In this document: positions 1-6,845 of the stretch, in pieces | How the letters are laid out: every line of letters starts with the position of its first letter | How positions within the stretch are numbered: the first letter of the stretch is position 1 | Assembly (NCBI GenBank): GCA_045587445.1 | Contig: JAZNCH010000043.1 | Coordinates: forward strand, 1-9,762 | Length of the DNA: 9,762 bases | Direction of reading: 5' to 3' | DNA from: RGIG1995 sp045587445 | GTDB lineage: Bacteria > Bacillota > Clostridia > Oscillospirales > CAG-272 | Notes under the pieces: generated by a model | Told to the model about the DNA's origin: nothing | The model's database searches: none | The model's input: only the letters and a program-made list of their open reading frames with translations | Translations under genes and position numbers: made by a program

Positions 1-272
1 TAGGTTACGTCATAAACAAACCCGTTGATAATCATTCGTGTGTCATTTTCCGAAAGTGCATATATCCCAGCGTGATAATCACAGAGAAAAATGTGCGTCG
101 ATTCCTTTACCTTTGCTAAATAGCTTGTATACTCGCTGTCACCTGACAGCAAATCAAGCCAGCCGGTATGTTCAAAGGTTGTCGTCCAGTCCTTCACAGA
201 TTCGCCGATAGCGTTCTTTGCGGCTGATTTAATCTGTATAACACCAGTGATGTTTCCGCCTATATCTGCCAC
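1..272 (-). CDS. Phage head-closure (head-tail joining) protein, SPP1 gp16-like, C-terminus cut by window edge
   Basis: Reading frame of 90 complete codons that runs off the left edge without a stop. It starts at GTG (272-270), with a GAGG ribosome binding site 8 bases upstream lying inside the end of the adaptor gene; only 2 bases separate it from the adaptor stop. A TTG at 278 is a less likely start. The visible protein begins (M)ADIGGNITGVIQIKS and ends with NGFVYDVT. This short Ile/Asn-Gly-x-x-Tyr-Asp-Val pattern is typical of the small beta-barrel head-closure or head-tail joining proteins that cap the portal-adaptor complex after DNA packaging. Position directly after the gp15-like adaptor is where SPP1-type phages place the gp16 stopper. 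The assignment rests on that order and on the ending of the fragment. About the last fifth to quarter of the usual length is missing, so family membership is probable rather than certain. Confidence 0.7.
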   Translation of the reverse strand, partial: MADIGGNITGVIQIKSAAKNAIGESVKDWTTTFEHTGWLDLLSGDSEYTSYLAKVKESTHIFLCDYHAGIYALSENDTRMIINGFVYDVT

Positions 273-274
273 CG

Positions 275-799
275 TCAAAACCTCGCTTTCATGTGCAAGC
301 TCAAAGAACCGAGTATACCTTTCGGATAACCCATATAAAGCGACGCACTATCTTCATAAGTGACAGAGTGCCGGGAAAGTGTTTCGGACTTAATGCCGAT
401 TTTATCCCGGTGCTTTGTTTCCCATTCAAGAAGATTGATAACAACCTCTTTTATATCCGCCGGATATGCAATTCTTGTAACAAGTACGCCTATTTCATCC
501 TCTACAGGCTCATTGACGGTAAACTCCAAACCCTCAACAGTTGCTACCGTGTAAAGCCCTGCATTAAGCCCTGATTCGCTCACCTGTACTGTGTCCCCCA
601 CCTTAAAGGGAATAGCGATAGCACTTATAAAGCGACCACCCACAACGTCAGCCGCCCTTCTGCAAGCTCTCACCTGAAAATTGTTATTCGTGTACCGTCT
701 TATCACCTGTTCGATTGAATTAAGCTTCAATTCAATTTTCTGATCCGTCCAGCCTTTAAAATTAACAAAGCTTTTTGCTTCCTCTACTGTCATTATCAT
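275..799 (-). CDS. Head-tail adaptor/connector protein (SPP1 gp15 / HK97 gp6-like)
   Basis: A 174-residue protein. In SPP1-like phages this protein forms the ring that binds the underside of the portal after packaging and joins it to the head-closure protein. The first ~45 residues are a helical segment (TVEEAKSFVNFKGWTDQ, then IEQVIRRYTNNNF), the usual start of gp6/gp15 connectors. Residues ~60-112 are beta-rich (KVGDTVQV, GLYTVATVEG). Residues 113-174 return to helix, with the signature PADIKEVVINLLEWE and then KSETLSRHSVTY, followed by a MGYPKGIL-type tail ending KARF. The protein is longer than the roughly 100 residues of SPP1 gp15 because of the central beta segment. Start: the first of two close ATGs (799) is preferred, because AGGCGGTG (805-812) sits 7 bases from AGGCGG to this ATG and would be about 13 from the second. 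The ribosome site overlaps the stop of the upstream gene, suggesting translational coupling. Confidence 0.85.
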   Translation of the reverse strand: MIMTVEEAKSFVNFKGWTDQKIELKLNSIEQVIRRYTNNNFQVRACRRAADVVGGRFISAIAIPFKVGDTVQVSESGLNAGLYTVATVEGLEFTVNEPVEDEIGVLVTRIAYPADIKEVVINLLEWETKHRDKIGIKSETLSRHSVTYEDSASLYMGYPKGILGSLSLHMKARF

Positions 800-810
800 A
801 AAAACACCGC

Positions 811-1026
811 CTATTCTTTGTCAGCGGCTTTCTTTTTCGCCTGCCCTATGCTGTCAAGGTTCTCGCATTTCGCCTTTACAGACAGTTCGCTGTATGTTTC
901 CGCCGGAACCTCTTTCAGCTTGACTTCCTTGCCAACTGTGAAGCCTTTATCGTCCCAGCGGACAGCGTAAACCTTGCCGTTTGCATATAAATAGGGCAGA
1001 CCGTCAACGATAACAAATCTATTCAC
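811..1026 (-). CDS. Small phage protein of unknown function between capsid and adaptor
   Basis: A 71-residue protein that I do not recognise. It starts VNRFVIVDGLPYLYANGK, a short beta-hairpin-like segment with aromatic residues, has a second beta-like stretch (KVYAVRWDDKGFTVG), then a charged, probably helical C-terminus ending KKKAADKE. No membrane segment, cysteine motif or catalytic motif is seen. Two GTG codons compete as start. The one at 1026 has AAGGGGG (1034-1040) 7 bases upstream, while the one at 1032 is only 1 base from that site, so 1026 is chosen (the longer form would add two residues). It begins 16 bases after the capsid gene stop, and its own stop overlaps the ribosome site of the adaptor gene, so it belongs to the capsid-adaptor transcription unit. 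Small proteins at this locus in related phages are sometimes decoration or head-completion factors, but nothing here shows that. Confidence 0.7.
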   Translation of the reverse strand: MNRFVIVDGLPYLYANGKVYAVRWDDKGFTVGKEVKLKEVPAETYSELSVKAKCENLDSIGQAKKKAADKE

Positions 1027-1033
1027 GGTCACG

Positions 1034-1040
1034 CCCCCTT
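1034..1040 (-). promoter_or_regulatory. Ribosome binding site deciding the start of the 71-residue protein
   Basis: The minus strand reads AAGGGGG just after the capsid stop codon. It is 7 bases from the GTG at 1026 and 1 base from the GTG at 1032, which favours the downstream GTG. It is an imperfect match to AGGAGG. Confidence 0.5.
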
Positions 1041-1042
1041 TT

Positions 1043-2068
1043 TTAGCCGTTGGACTTGATAAGTCCCATTTTTACATTCTTAGGATTGAACTTTAACGCC
1101 CAGTTTGCGGAATTGCCAAGCTCTGCAAGTGTAGGTGATTCCTTTGCAATGTTATCAACTGCAAGTGAAAGTCCGTTAGGATGAAGTACCTTGCCCTGCT
1201 TTGTATAGAACTTGTCAATACCTGCGGAAGTTTCAGGGTCGTAATCAGTTGTATACTGCTTCTCATAATTCTTCTTATCAGCGGAAAGGAAAGCACCCTC
1301 ACCGAAAAGATAAGTCTTGAATACAGGGAAGCCGCTTACGCTTGTATCAACTGTGTAATAGTCTGTTACAATCGGAATTTTACCGTTGATAGTAGGAAGC
1401 TGAATATCCTGACGAATTACATTACCGATTGTATACTTGCCATACTCAACCATATTAAGCTTTTTGAAAGCCGCAAAAATCTTTGAGTGCATAATTACAA
1501 GACCAAGACCGCCTGCCATATCGCCAAGTGCCGCCTGTTCTGCGTCAATCATAGTAGTTTCTGTGATAAGGTTCTTATCGGCTACTGTGCCGCTTGTAAT
1601 AGACAGGTCAGTAATATGTTCTGAAAGTGCAGATACACCAAGAACGGCGTTTGCAATGTTCATAAGCTCGTTTTCCCATACCTGAGTATAGTAATTTGAA
1701 ATCTTCCCCTTAATCTTTGTAAGCGGATCGGCTCCGGTCAGCTCCTTTGTGAAGTCCTTTGCCTTGAATGCCTTCATACGCTGAATAAGCATACAAGTCT
1801 GTTTGTCGCCGGAAATCTCAACAGGGATGTTATCTGTTTCGCCGTCGTTGTTGAGTGCTTCCATACCGCTTTCAAAAACGTTAAGGGGCTTATACATAGG
1901 GATAGTTGCAACATTACCCTTTGAACCGATAAGGCTCATAATTGTGGAATCCTGATGAACGATTCCGGAAGCGGCAATTTCATTTCTCCAGAAGTCCTGT
2001 TCGTCCATCATTGACGCAAAAACTTCCTCATCGAATACAAAGCCGCCAAAATTACCTGTACGTGGCAT
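1043..2068 (-). CDS. Phage major capsid (coat) protein, HK97-fold coat family
   Basis: A 341-residue protein, expected to be the shell subunit polymerised on the scaffold into the procapsid. It has the profile of clostridial phage coat proteins: N-terminal arm (NFGGFVFDEEVFASMMDEQ), an early beta segment ending GSKGNVATIPMYKPL (~49-62), a spine-helix region with AKDFTKELTGADPLTKI (~103-119) leading into a long helix (YYTQVWENELMNIANAVLG, ~126-144), the central IMHSKIFAAFKKLNM (192-206), INGKIPIVTDYY (227-238), and a C-terminal HPNGLSLAV then SPTLAELGNSANW (296-323). There is no N-terminal protease-cleavable delta domain; scaffolding is supplied by the separate upstream gene. Start ATG at 2068 has AAGGAA 6 bases upstream, 17 bases after the scaffold stop. 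Scaffold followed directly by coat is the standard order and strengthens the call. Confidence 0.93.
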   Translation of the reverse strand: MPRTGNFGGFVFDEEVFASMMDEQDFWRNEIAASGIVHQDSTIMSLIGSKGNVATIPMYKPLNVFESGMEALNNDGETDNIPVEISGDKQTCMLIQRMKAFKAKDFTKELTGADPLTKIKGKISNYYTQVWENELMNIANAVLGVSALSEHITDLSITSGTVADKNLITETTMIDAEQAALGDMAGGLGLVIMHSKIFAAFKKLNMVEYGKYTIGNVIRQDIQLPTINGKIPIVTDYYTVDTSVSGFPVFKTYLFGEGAFLSADKKNYEKQYTTDYDPETSAGIDKFYTKQGKVLHPNGLSLAVDNIAKESPTLAELGNSANWALKFNPKNVKMGLIKSNG

Positions 2069-2085
2069 AAATCATTCCTTCTTTC

Positions 2086-2757
2086 TTAATCTTTTTTTGT
2101 CAGCTGTCTGAACAGCTGTTCATTATCCTGTTTCAGCTTCAAGCGTTCATCATAGCCCATTTTAGCGAATACTTCCTTTGTAACTGTAACCTGTCCGTCG
2201 TCGCTACCAGGTAAGCGATTATCACCGAGGACTTTTCTTTCACCTTTTGCCGCTTCAAACTGTGTAGGGAACTGAACTTTCAGACCGGACAACACTTCAT
2301 CAATTCCCTTGATATGTTCGTTTTCGTCAAGCTCTAAAGTTCTGCCCTGCTCGTTCATCTTCTCGTTAATCTTGTAAGTGAGATAGTCAACGTCAACAGC
2401 CTTTTCGGAAAGTAAAGCAACCTTTAACGCTGCTTTGACCTTTGTTTCCTGTAACTGCTTCTGTAAATCTGTGACCTGTGTTTCATAGCCGCTGATCTTG
2501 TTCTGCAATTCCTCGTTTCCGGCTGTTCCCTTTTTAAGCTCTGCGATAAGATTCTGTGCTGTGGTAAGTACCGCCTGTTTGCCGTTCAATACAGCTTCAA
2601 GTGCGTCATACTTGCCCTTACCGACGTATTCACCGCTTGCAAGGTTAGCAATCTTAATCAGGTTGTCCTTGTTTGCTTCATTGCCGTTGTGGGCGTTCAC
2701 CTTTTCAACGAACTGTGCGTACAGTTCTTCACCGAGAATTTCTTTTAAAAACTCCAT
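2086..2757 (-). CDS. Capsid scaffolding protein (phage minor structural protein GP20 family)
   Basis: A 223-residue highly charged, mostly helical protein. It opens MEFLKEILGEELYAQF, the typical start of the GP20 scaffold family, followed by GEYVGKGKYDALEA (~42-55). A predicted coiled coil runs over about residues 50-115, with heptad-like Leu spacing (AQNLIAELKK, ISGYETQVTDLQKQLQ). After it comes a segment beginning LSEKAVDVDYLTYKI (~116-130), also characteristic of the family. The C-terminus is helical and basic/acidic (YDERLKLKQDNEQLFRQL), suited to docking on coat subunits. Scaffolds are transient internal cores that set capsid size and leave before or during packaging. Start ATG 2757 has AAAGGAA (2764-2770) 6 bases upstream. 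The gene lies 17 bases ahead of the capsid gene and is the first clear gene after a terminator at 2882-2908, so it probably heads its own capsid transcription unit or depends on read-through. Confidence 0.92.
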   Translation of the reverse strand: MEFLKEILGEELYAQFVEKVNAHNGNEANKDNLIKIANLASGEYVGKGKYDALEAVLNGKQAVLTTAQNLIAELKKGTAGNEELQNKISGYETQVTDLQKQLQETKVKAALKVALLSEKAVDVDYLTYKINEKMNEQGRTLELDENEHIKGIDEVLSGLKVQFPTQFEAAKGERKVLGDNRLPGSDDGQVTVTKEVFAKMGYDERLKLKQDNEQLFRQLTKKD

Positions 2758-2881
2758 ATCAATTTCCTTTCTGCTTTACGTGTTTTAAGTGTGGTATCTC
2801 CCACAAGCACAATACTTTTTAAGTGCCAGTATCAAGGCATAGTCGCCAGCTTTTAAACGTCGGTCAGGCTTTGGACAATAT
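2758..2881 (-). other. Intergenic leader before the scaffold gene, with a short cysteine-containing reading frame
   Basis: No confident gene lies between the terminator and the scaffold start. One minus-strand frame is open from inside the terminator to a TAA at 2785-2787. From a GTG at 2889 it would give 34 residues containing LYCPKPDRRLK and, nearer the end, KKYCACGRYHT. The spacing resembles a small zinc ribbon (C-P-K-x ... Y-C-x-C-G) with one expected Cys replaced by Pro. There is no ribosome binding site for the GTG, which lies in the hairpin. The frame may be the remnant of a Com-like zinc-ribbon gene or chance. No clear -35/-10 promoter was found; a TTGATA with TATTGT 15 bases on is too closely spaced to call. 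Confidence 0.25.
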
Positions 2882-2908
2882 AAAAGCACCCACAAAGTGA
2901 GTGCTTTT
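2882..2908 (-). terminator. Rho-independent terminator after the SGNH fibre-like gene
   Basis: Inverted repeat AAAAGCACYCAC / GTGRGTGCTTTT with a 3-base loop. Bases 2882-2893 pair with 2897-2908 over 12 positions. On the plus strand one position is a C/A mismatch; in minus-strand RNA it is a U-G pair, so the hairpin is complete only in the minus direction. The 3' arm ends in UUUU followed by AUAUU. It begins about 30 bases after the stop codon of the upstream gene (2940), the expected place for a terminator. Confidence 0.75.
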
Positions 2909-2939
2909 TATTTCATGTTAAAATTTTAGTTTTATGTGT

Positions 2940-5837
2940 TTATAGACCTCGCAAAAAGTTTTCGAGCATATCAGCAATCTGTTTGTGTCCTCTGGAGTTA
3001 GGATGTGCACCGTTAGCTTGGAATTTCGCCCTGTTAGCTGTAACAATATCCGAATTAACACCGACTTCCGTTTCTTTTCCGTAGTATAACGGAGTGCCTG
3101 CCCCATACATATCAAAACAACCAAGACCGTATTTGTTTGCAAGTTGTCTAATAGCGTTTCTATGACCTGATGTTGCCCCAAACGGTACAATCAAACATAT
3201 TTTGGTGTAGGGGTATTTTTCGATAAGATAAGGTAAAACGACATTATAAGCACCGTAGTAAGTATCATTTGTTGTATCGGTTATTGTGCCAAGCGAACCA
3301 TACGCATTGTCATTCCAACCGAAAAATATCGTGAGATAGTCAATCTGTTCAGGAAGTTTTGTGTATCTTCCGTTTTCAAGGGAAAAGCCGTGTTTACCTA
3401 TAATACCTTGTATAGTAGAACCCGAAATGCCGCCATTGTAAAAAATCATACCATTTCGGCTTGCTATCTGATAACCGTATGCCCTTCTGACACTACTTGT
3501 CTGTTTAACCCAAGAACCGTCTGTATCGCTTGTTCCAGCCCACCTGTATACATCAATTTTAGGATTATCGTCAAATCCGTTTTCTCCCAATTCGATTTCT
3601 ATACCTTGTGTTATCGAATCGCCACAGCATACAAGAGTTTTACCATAAAGGCAATTTTGATTCATTAAATCCGCAACGACTGACGGTTTAAGACCTACTA
3701 AAGTACTGTGTTTTTTAAGCGAAACTGGCACACCTGCATTATTTCTATGGTTTACACAAAGATATTTAACATCAGAAGAATCAATTGTAATCGTATCAGA
3801 TTTAGCACTTGCTGGCTCGTTATCTCTATGATTGCTGTATACTGTTCCGTCCTCTTTCAGCATTAGCCACAATCTCGCATTTTGACCTGCGTCTGCTGAT
3901 ACCGTGTATTTTTCTCTATAGGATACGGGTATCTTATAATACTCCCAGTTTGTATACTCGCCCCATTCTGTTCCGTCAAGATAAAGAAAATAATTAGGCA
4001 CTTTGACATAATTAGTTATATCGTTTAAAATCTCAACGGTTTCTGTCACGGCAGTTAAACGTGTTTCTATATCATCAACATCCCGTTCTACAATGCCAAC
4101 ACGTGTTTCAACATCCTCGATGGACTGTAAACCGTATCCGAAAGAATTATACTTTTCGGGAATATATCCGCTTTCCTTTGACTCATAAAACATTATCTGT
4201 GCCGAATTTACTTTTTGCCATGAGATACGCATATATCGGGCATTTGCAGGTGATACGATTTCGGAAATGTTATAATGCTGTGAGATATATCTCTTTTTGC
4301 TATCATAAAAACAAAATGCAATCTTAGAATTTGCAATAAATCTCGAATCCGCCCAGTAACAACAACCATAAAGAGTATTCGGGTTTATCATTACATAGGT
4401 TTCAGAATAGTAATAAGTGTCTGCACTCGCTATTCCACCGCCACCGCTATAATACTTGCCTGCAATCTGATTTTCCGTGTCTACAGCATTCAAAAGCACA
4501 AGGTTTGAATTATTTTCGAAGTCAATTAAATTTTCTTCAACCGATAAAATATCAGTTTCAAGCCTGCTGATTTCAGCGTTAATTGCTTCGTCGGTGTTCA
4601 GGACTTCATAGACATTAACCGCCCATTCCTGTGATTTATCAATTCTGATTTTGGTGTAATTTCCGGTAGGCTTATAACCGAAAATAAGCTGTTCTTCTCC
4701 AGCTCTGAAATCCCTTGTTGCAATGGTATCAATCATATAGGCTATAGCGTTACTTGTTCCAGCCTGAACCGTCATAATACCGTTTATGGAAGTAGTAATA
4801 CCTAAAGCGTACACCTTTTCAGTATCTAAACCGCTAATATCACAATAATGTCCGTTTTCTTCCCACACGCCGCTTTCAACGTGCTTCAAGGTAAGGCGTT
4901 CAAGCTGTTCAACTTCAAAACGATCCGCCTTTGCTGTTTCGACCGTTTTGTATACCCTGCGAAACGAAAAACCGATATTGTCATTGATGTTGACAACAAG
5001 ATAACCGTCAGCTTCTGCCGTCAGTTCCTTATCTGTTACATTTACGCTTGTGGCGGATTGTGAAAGAAGCACGTTTTCAGTATCAAGGAAAGCCCAAAGC
5101 CTTGAATTCAATCCGCCCCTTCCTGTTACCTTAAACACGTCCCCAGCAACAACAGGAACCACCATTGAACGCCATGCACCTGAATGAATAGGCGTTACAT
5201 CAACTGTGCTTCCGATTTCGCCGCTTGTATTTATGTAACTGCTTAAATTCCAGTTATCAAGGATTTTTTCAGCATAAGTATCACCGATTTTATCAAGAAT
5301 AAATCTGTCCGTTTCGTCGGCGGCGTTCAATCTTGCCTGTAATGTGCCATAAGGTGAACCGTATTCCGGTGTTCTTGCCTGTGCGACTTCCGCCGAAGCG
5401 TCACCGCTTCCAGTTGCTTCAATGACAATTCCGTCAATCTGCCCCTGCAAGCTTACAGTTCTTTCAAGTACCTGCTGATATGGTGTAGGCGTTGCTTCAA
5501 CTGCCGTACCCTCACCAACCGGTGCACCCTTAACAATGTTCCAACGTACAAGAGATGAAGCCTTGACCTCATCACCGTTCACACCTCTTAAACCAATGTA
5601 AAGCTTTGTAACATCCGCAAGAACTTCATGCGGAATAATACAGCTGTTATCGTCCATAGCGACTTCATAAGCCGTTGAATTGTTTTCCGTGAAGAATACC
5701 GCTGACTTTGCGTAACCTTCCCATTCGTCGCTGTAATCGACTTCAATAACAACTGTGTTCTGATTTCCCGAAGCAACGACCGGCTTTTCATCCGCCGTCA
5801 GCTCCTGGTCTTTTGCGATTAACTCAATTTTTGTCAT
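2940..5837 (-). CDS. Large modular fibre-like protein: BppU-like N-terminus, beta modules, C-terminal SGNH/GDSL hydrolase
   Basis: A 965-residue protein. Residues 1-~104 (start MTKIELIAKDQELTADEKP) resemble the Ig-like N-terminal domain of baseplate upper proteins (BppU) of Firmicutes phages, which anchors the protein to the virion. A coiled-coil linker follows (~118-190), including the ARTPEYGSPYGTLQARL-type connector common in phage fibres. Residues ~200-297, ~320-410, ~446-556 and ~610-708 are beta-sandwich modules that look carbohydrate-binding-like, separated by short coiled coils (~415-440, ~570-606). Residues ~730-965 form an SGNH hydrolase: block I CCGDSITQG with Ser741, block II NGGISGS, block III FGWNDN, and a final ANGAHPN with His945 but Asn942 where Asp is usual. 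SGNH domains in phage fibres typically remove acetyl groups from surface polysaccharide. ATG 5837 has AGGTG 5 bases upstream, and the gene starts 16 bases after the minor head stop. Odd: it lies in the head block rather than with tail genes. It could be a head fibre, a decoration or a moron. Fibre-like structure is secure, role is not. Confidence 0.85.
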   Translation of the reverse strand: MTKIELIAKDQELTADEKPVVASGNQNTVVIEVDYSDEWEGYAKSAVFFTENNSTAYEVAMDDNSCIIPHEVLADVTKLYIGLRGVNGDEVKASSLVRWNIVKGAPVGEGTAVEATPTPYQQVLERTVSLQGQIDGIVIEATGSGDASAEVAQARTPEYGSPYGTLQARLNAADETDRFILDKIGDTYAEKILDNWNLSSYINTSGEIGSTVDVTPIHSGAWRSMVVPVVAGDVFKVTGRGGLNSRLWAFLDTENVLLSQSATSVNVTDKELTAEADGYLVVNINDNIGFSFRRVYKTVETAKADRFEVEQLERLTLKHVESGVWEENGHYCDISGLDTEKVYALGITTSINGIMTVQAGTSNAIAYMIDTIATRDFRAGEEQLIFGYKPTGNYTKIRIDKSQEWAVNVYEVLNTDEAINAEISRLETDILSVEENLIDFENNSNLVLLNAVDTENQIAGKYYSGGGGIASADTYYYSETYVMINPNTLYGCCYWADSRFIANSKIAFCFYDSKKRYISQHYNISEIVSPANARYMRISWQKVNSAQIMFYESKESGYIPEKYNSFGYGLQSIEDVETRVGIVERDVDDIETRLTAVTETVEILNDITNYVKVPNYFLYLDGTEWGEYTNWEYYKIPVSYREKYTVSADAGQNARLWLMLKEDGTVYSNHRDNEPASAKSDTITIDSSDVKYLCVNHRNNAGVPVSLKKHSTLVGLKPSVVADLMNQNCLYGKTLVCCGDSITQGIEIELGENGFDDNPKIDVYRWAGTSDTDGSWVKQTSSVRRAYGYQIASRNGMIFYNGGISGSTIQGIIGKHGFSLENGRYTKLPEQIDYLTIFFGWNDNAYGSLGTITDTTNDTYYGAYNVVLPYLIEKYPYTKICLIVPFGATSGHRNAIRQLANKYGLGCFDMYGAGTPLYYGKETEVGVNSDIVTANRAKFQANGAHPNSRGHKQIADMLENFLRGL

Positions 5838-5853
5838 TTTCTCACCTATCCTT

Positions 5854-6831
5854 TCATGTATCGCTTGCCGCCGTCAGATATTTTTTCTTGAAGTCGTCAA
5901 AGTTTGCGGTCTTATCAAGTCCGAAATAAGCCGCCCTCTCTTTGAGTTCGTCAAGCTCTGTTTCATCTAACGCCCACTTTGCCCTTTGAAGCAAAGCACA
6001 GCGGCAATTGATAACTTCCTCTGCTCTGCCGTTTGGATCGCCCGGATGAAGAAGCCCATTCGAGAACGTTTCTTCAAGTTCCCTGATTTCACCGTCAACT
6101 TTTTTGTGTGACGGTCTTGTTCTCTTATCAAGCGTGCCGTCCCATTGTTTAACGACGTTTGCACCGCTTTTCTTTGCCTTAATACAAGCGTCCATTCCGG
6201 ATTGTACTTGTACCCTATGCCCTTCTGTTCGGGTTATCCTGACGGCATTTGAATAGCCTATATTCGTATGCCCTGCAAGCAACTGTGCCATTTGCTGATA
6301 TGATAAGCCGGTACTAATGCCCCGGCTAACTTCCGCTGATATTTTCCTTTTCAGCTCTGCTATATCTTCACCCAGCCGGGCATATAATCCCTTGCTGATT
6401 TTTGAATCAAGCATTACAGCCCTTACAATAGCCTTTTGGTCTATCGGGAAGCATAGCGGTATACCTTGCCCCTGAATGTCGTATAAAGCACCTATAAAGC
6501 CGTCCTCATAGCATTTTTCAAGGTATTCGGCTATTGTTTTAAATTCCTCAACATAAAGGCTGTCAAGTATGCCGCTTATCTGCTTTTTCAAAGCGTCCTG
6601 ATACTGCTTTTGATAGATTTTCGACTGTTGCATAGAAATAAGCATAGCCTTTTCAGTTTCATCAACAGATGTATCAATCATATCTTGCAATTCGGATATT
6701 CTCAGTTGAAGCCCTTTTGACTTCTTCATTATGTCGGTAAGGGCTTTTCTATAGGCTTTCTTCAATTCCTCAATAACTTTTTCCTCGTTATCAAGGAAGG
6801 TTTGCTGTACTTCCTTCTGCCGCTTATTCAT
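5854..6831 (-). CDS. Phage minor head / head morphogenesis protein (SPP1 gp7, Mu F-like)
   Basis: A 325-residue protein. The N-terminal ~170 residues are charged and helical (coiled-coil character, ~15-90). The C-terminal half carries the conserved Mu F / SPP1 gp7 core: YSNAVRITRTEGHRVQ (193-208), WDGTLDKRTRPSH (230-242), LHPGDPNGRAEEVINCRC (261-278). The Arg-Thr-Glu, Arg-Pro-Ser-His, His-Pro-Gly-Asp-Pro and Asn-Cys-Arg-Cys pieces are the diagnostic order of this family. SPP1 gp7 binds the portal, is present in few copies in the head, and influences DNA exit and ejection. ATG 6831 follows an AGGTGAGG ribosome site and is 14 bases after the portal stop, so portal and minor head genes are probably coupled. 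No fused C-terminal toxin or nuclease domain is seen; the last ~45 residues are a short charged helical tail. Confidence 0.93.
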   Translation of the reverse strand: MNKRQKEVQQTFLDNEEKVIEELKKAYRKALTDIMKKSKGLQLRISELQDMIDTSVDETEKAMLISMQQSKIYQKQYQDALKKQISGILDSLYVEEFKTIAEYLEKCYEDGFIGALYDIQGQGIPLCFPIDQKAIVRAVMLDSKISKGLYARLGEDIAELKRKISAEVSRGISTGLSYQQMAQLLAGHTNIGYSNAVRITRTEGHRVQVQSGMDACIKAKKSGANVVKQWDGTLDKRTRPSHKKVDGEIRELEETFSNGLLHPGDPNGRAEEVINCRCALLQRAKWALDETELDELKERAAYFGLDKTANFDDFKKKYLTAASDT

Positions 6832-6845
6832 TCTTCCTCACCTTG

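Noticed and set aside
293..574. Plus-strand open frames opposite the adaptor gene
   Set aside because: They are antisense to a well-supported minus-strand gene, have cysteine- and arginine-rich shadow composition and no supporting ribosome site or family resemblance.
2811..2845. Candidate promoter for the scaffold and capsid genes (TTGATA with TATTGT, minus strand)
   Set aside because: The spacing is 15 bases and the -10 matches only four of six positions; not strong enough to annotate.
2918..3190. Minus-strand 90-codon frame at the end of the fibre-like gene
   Set aside because: It overlaps the SGNH coding frame in another phase. The SGNH motifs and His945 lie in the main frame, so this is a shadow.
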